From a virus: DNA of 28,196 nt. Under the pieces are notes generated by a model. It made no database searches. It was not told where the DNA came from and worked only from the letters and a program-made list of their open reading frames with translations. The translations under genes and the position numbers were made by a program. The stretch is from the IMG/VR virus record IMGVR_UViG_3300037247_001544, positions 1 to 28,196 of that record; one strand, given 5' to 3'. Positions 26,858 through 28,196 of the stretch are shown one piece after another. How positions within the stretch are numbered: position 1 is the stretch's first letter; the number at the start of each line of letters is the position of its first letter.

Positions 26858-27808
26858 GTGGTGGATAAGATAAAGACTGTGCTGGTGACGGGTGGAGCTG
26901 GTTTCCTCGGTAGGGTAGTTGTGAAAAAGCTGATGGAGAAGGGGTACAACCCGGCGACCCCTCGGTCAGAGAAATACGACTTGAGGCGGCAAGACCAGGT
27001 CCACCAACTGTTCCAGAAGGTGAACCCTCACATCGTAGTGCACCTAGCGGCCACGGTGGGGGGGATTGGATTGAACCAGGCTAAACCGGGCACGATGTTC
27101 TATGACAACATGGCCATGGGGATAGAGGTCATCGAGGCGTGCAGGATGTACGGGGTGGAGAACCTGGTGATGGTGGGTACAGCCTGTTCGTACCCTAAGG
27201 ACGCCGTCCATGTGGAGTACAACCTGTTCGAGGGCTTCCCAGAGCCGACCAACGCTCCCTACGGTATAGCGAAGAGGGCGCTCCTGATGCAGATGCTGGC
27301 TTACTACAAGCAGTATAAGTTGAAGGGGGCGTACCTCATTCCGACCAACCTGTACGGGCCTGGGGACAACTTCGACCTCGAGACCTCGCACGTCATACCG
27401 GCGATCATCAGGAAGGTGGAGAATGCCATTCTCTCCGGCAAGTCGGCGGTTCTGTTGTGGGGGACGGGCACACCTACTAGAGACTTCCTCTACGTGGACG
27501 ACGCTGCTGAGGCAATCGTGAGGGTGGTGGAGAAGACCATGAAGCCGGAGCCTATCAACCTAAGCTCATACGACCCCATATCCATGAAGGTGCTAGCAGA
27601 TATGATCGGCGGGATTATGGGCTACACGGGGTGCTTCGACTGGGATTCCACAAAGCCAGATGGGCAGCCTCGCCGGGCACTAGACCCAAGCAGAGCTGCC
27701 CAGATACTCGACTGGCGGTTCTCCACCAGCCTACGGGTTGGCTTGGAGAACACGGTCAGGTGGTACAGAGCTACAAGTGGGTTCGGGGGAGGGTGTACGA
27801 GGCGCTAG
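26858..27808 (+). CDS. fcl: GDP-L-fucose synthase-like epimerase/reductase
   Basis: 316 residues from GTG at 26858; the next codon, GTG at 26861, is better spaced from AAAGGAGGG. GDP-L-fucose synthase turns GDP-4-keto-6-deoxymannose into GDP-L-fucose. GGAGFLG (12-18) binds NADPH, HLAATVGGI (62-70) is the family hallmark, GTACSYPK (107-114) and APYGIAK (Tyr135, Lys139) form the active site, and NLYGPGDNF (164-172) is diagnostic. Its partner dehydratase is at 23373. It is the last early gene and its stop interlocks with that of the opposing gene. Confidence 0.85.
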   Translation: MVDKIKTVLVTGGAGFLGRVVVKKLMEKGYNPATPRSEKYDLRRQDQVHQLFQKVNPHIVVHLAATVGGIGLNQAKPGTMFYDNMAMGIEVIEACRMYGVENLVMVGTACSYPKDAVHVEYNLFEGFPEPTNAPYGIAKRALLMQMLAYYKQYKLKGAYLIPTNLYGPGDNFDLETSHVIPAIIRKVENAILSGKSAVLLWGTGTPTRDFLYVDDAAEAIVRVVEKTMKPEPINLSSYDPISMKVLADMIGGIMGYTGCFDWDSTKPDGQPRRALDPSRAAQILDWRFSTSLRVGLENTVRWYRATSGFGGGCTRR

Positions 27809-28196
27809 ATTTTCTCTTTTGCTTTGAGTACCCTGACGATCTTCTCGATGCCTCGAGTCCCGCCAATGAAACCCAGCCCCATCATGAGTGCGTTCCAAGA
27901 CATGGTGGCATCCGGGGCGTTCTGAACACCCCACATTGGCGCCCAGTGGCTGACCATGACGTTGGCCAGCAGCAGATACATCGTGACGGGCCTCCAGGAC
28001 CAGACCAGCCAGCGATCTGACTTGCCCTCAAGCTCCAGCACCTTGACCCGCATTTCGGCCGCCGTCTTCTCCAGCTCGACCGATGCCAGGAGGATGGGCT
28101 GGTAATGCTCCATCAGCTTGGCCTTCATCACGAGCCGCTCCTCGTCAGAGGTATGCACGCTGTCGATGAAGCCGAACACGGACTTGAGGCCCTCTA
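27805..28196 (-). CDS. Holin-like membrane protein, probably cut at its start by the window edge
   Basis: The frame stays open to the right edge (EGLKSVFGFIDSVHTSDEER); a GTG at 28179 would give 124 residues, but the true start may lie outside. An amphipathic charged helix is followed by SDRWLVWSWRPVTMYLLLAN, a short loop, and WNALMMGLGFIGGTRGIEKI. The Trp-Arg-Pro segment, two or three hydrophobic spans and the G-x-x-G-x-RGIEK end match phage/GTA three-span holins, which release endolysin through the membrane. It would be the last gene of the late operon on a circular map. Confidence 0.7.
   Translation of the reverse strand, partial: EGLKSVFGFIDSVHTSDEERLVMKAKLMEHYQPILLASVELEKTAAEMRVKVLELEGKSDRWLVWSWRPVTMYLLLANVMVSHWAPMWGVQNAPDATMSWNALMMGLGFIGGTRGIEKIVRVLKAKEKI

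Noticed and set aside
1-28196. tRNA genes, CRISPR arrays, insertion sequences, integrase or attachment sites
   Set aside because: No cloverleaf, regular spacer array, transposase motif or tyrosine/serine recombinase motif was seen on reading through both strands; a covariance or profile search could still find diverged cases.

Overview
The window is a stretch of a tailed double-stranded DNA bacteriophage (Caudoviricetes) or a prophage-like copy of one. It holds a complete terminase/portal block, an M15 peptidase, a holin-like gene and a phage replication and recombination set. No ribosomal, tRNA or housekeeping genes were seen. The bases are GC-rich, most genes are packed with ATGA, TGATG or TAATG stop/start overlaps, and nearly every other start follows a long Shine-Dalgarno sequence (GGAGGTGA or GGGGGTGA) matching the standard bacterial 16S 3' end. 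Promoters are sigma70-like. The host is therefore a bacterium, but I cannot name it from sequence alone.

Layout. A divergent control region at about 7.85-8.06 kb splits the window. Leftward (minus strand, 7847 to 1) runs the late/structural operon: a small zinc-ribbon protein, small terminase, large terminase, small unknowns, an M15 endolysin, portal, probable scaffold, a probable capsid decoration protein and the first codons of the next gene. Rightward (plus strand, 8063 to 27808) runs the early operon. Its first part, to about 14.9 kb, is a dense row of proteins of 30-125 residues; many are Cys-rich zinc-ribbon-like, and several are membrane or lipoproteins. A 359-base gene-free block at 10083-10441 carries iteron-like repeats, a perfect 18-bp palindrome, an AT-rich tract and a promoter, and is a good candidate replication origin. 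From 14.9 kb come a RecB/Cas4-like nuclease, a RecA/Sak4-like ATPase, an SSB-like protein, a dCMP deaminase, a ParB-methyltransferase fusion, a uracil-DNA-glycosylase/exonuclease fusion, a split family-A DNA polymerase, a GDP-mannose dehydratase-like enzyme, a DUF3987-type P-loop ATPase, an HTH protein and GDP-L-fucose synthase. At 27.8 kb the early operon meets a leftward holin-like gene stop to stop, so on a circular or circularly permuted genome the late operon would run from 7.85 kb through position 1 and end at 27805.

The most unusual points are these. (1) A palindrome, AGGTAANNTTACCT followed by GRAG, occurs four times in the same orientation relative to transcription, three times at translation starts and once inside the ParB-methyltransferase gene. 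(2) The DNA polymerase is split inside its 3'-5' exonuclease domain: the front half is fused to a uracil-DNA glycosylase, the back half stays with the polymerase, and a membrane-protein gene lies between. (3) The three best promoters each hold a different inverted repeat in the spacer, and the late promoter shares an 11-bp operator-like word with a nested palindrome beside a ribbon-helix-helix gene. (4) Two GC-rich gene-free stretches can fold into long helices and may be structured RNAs. (5) Two enzymes that together could make GDP-L-fucose from GDP-mannose are encoded.
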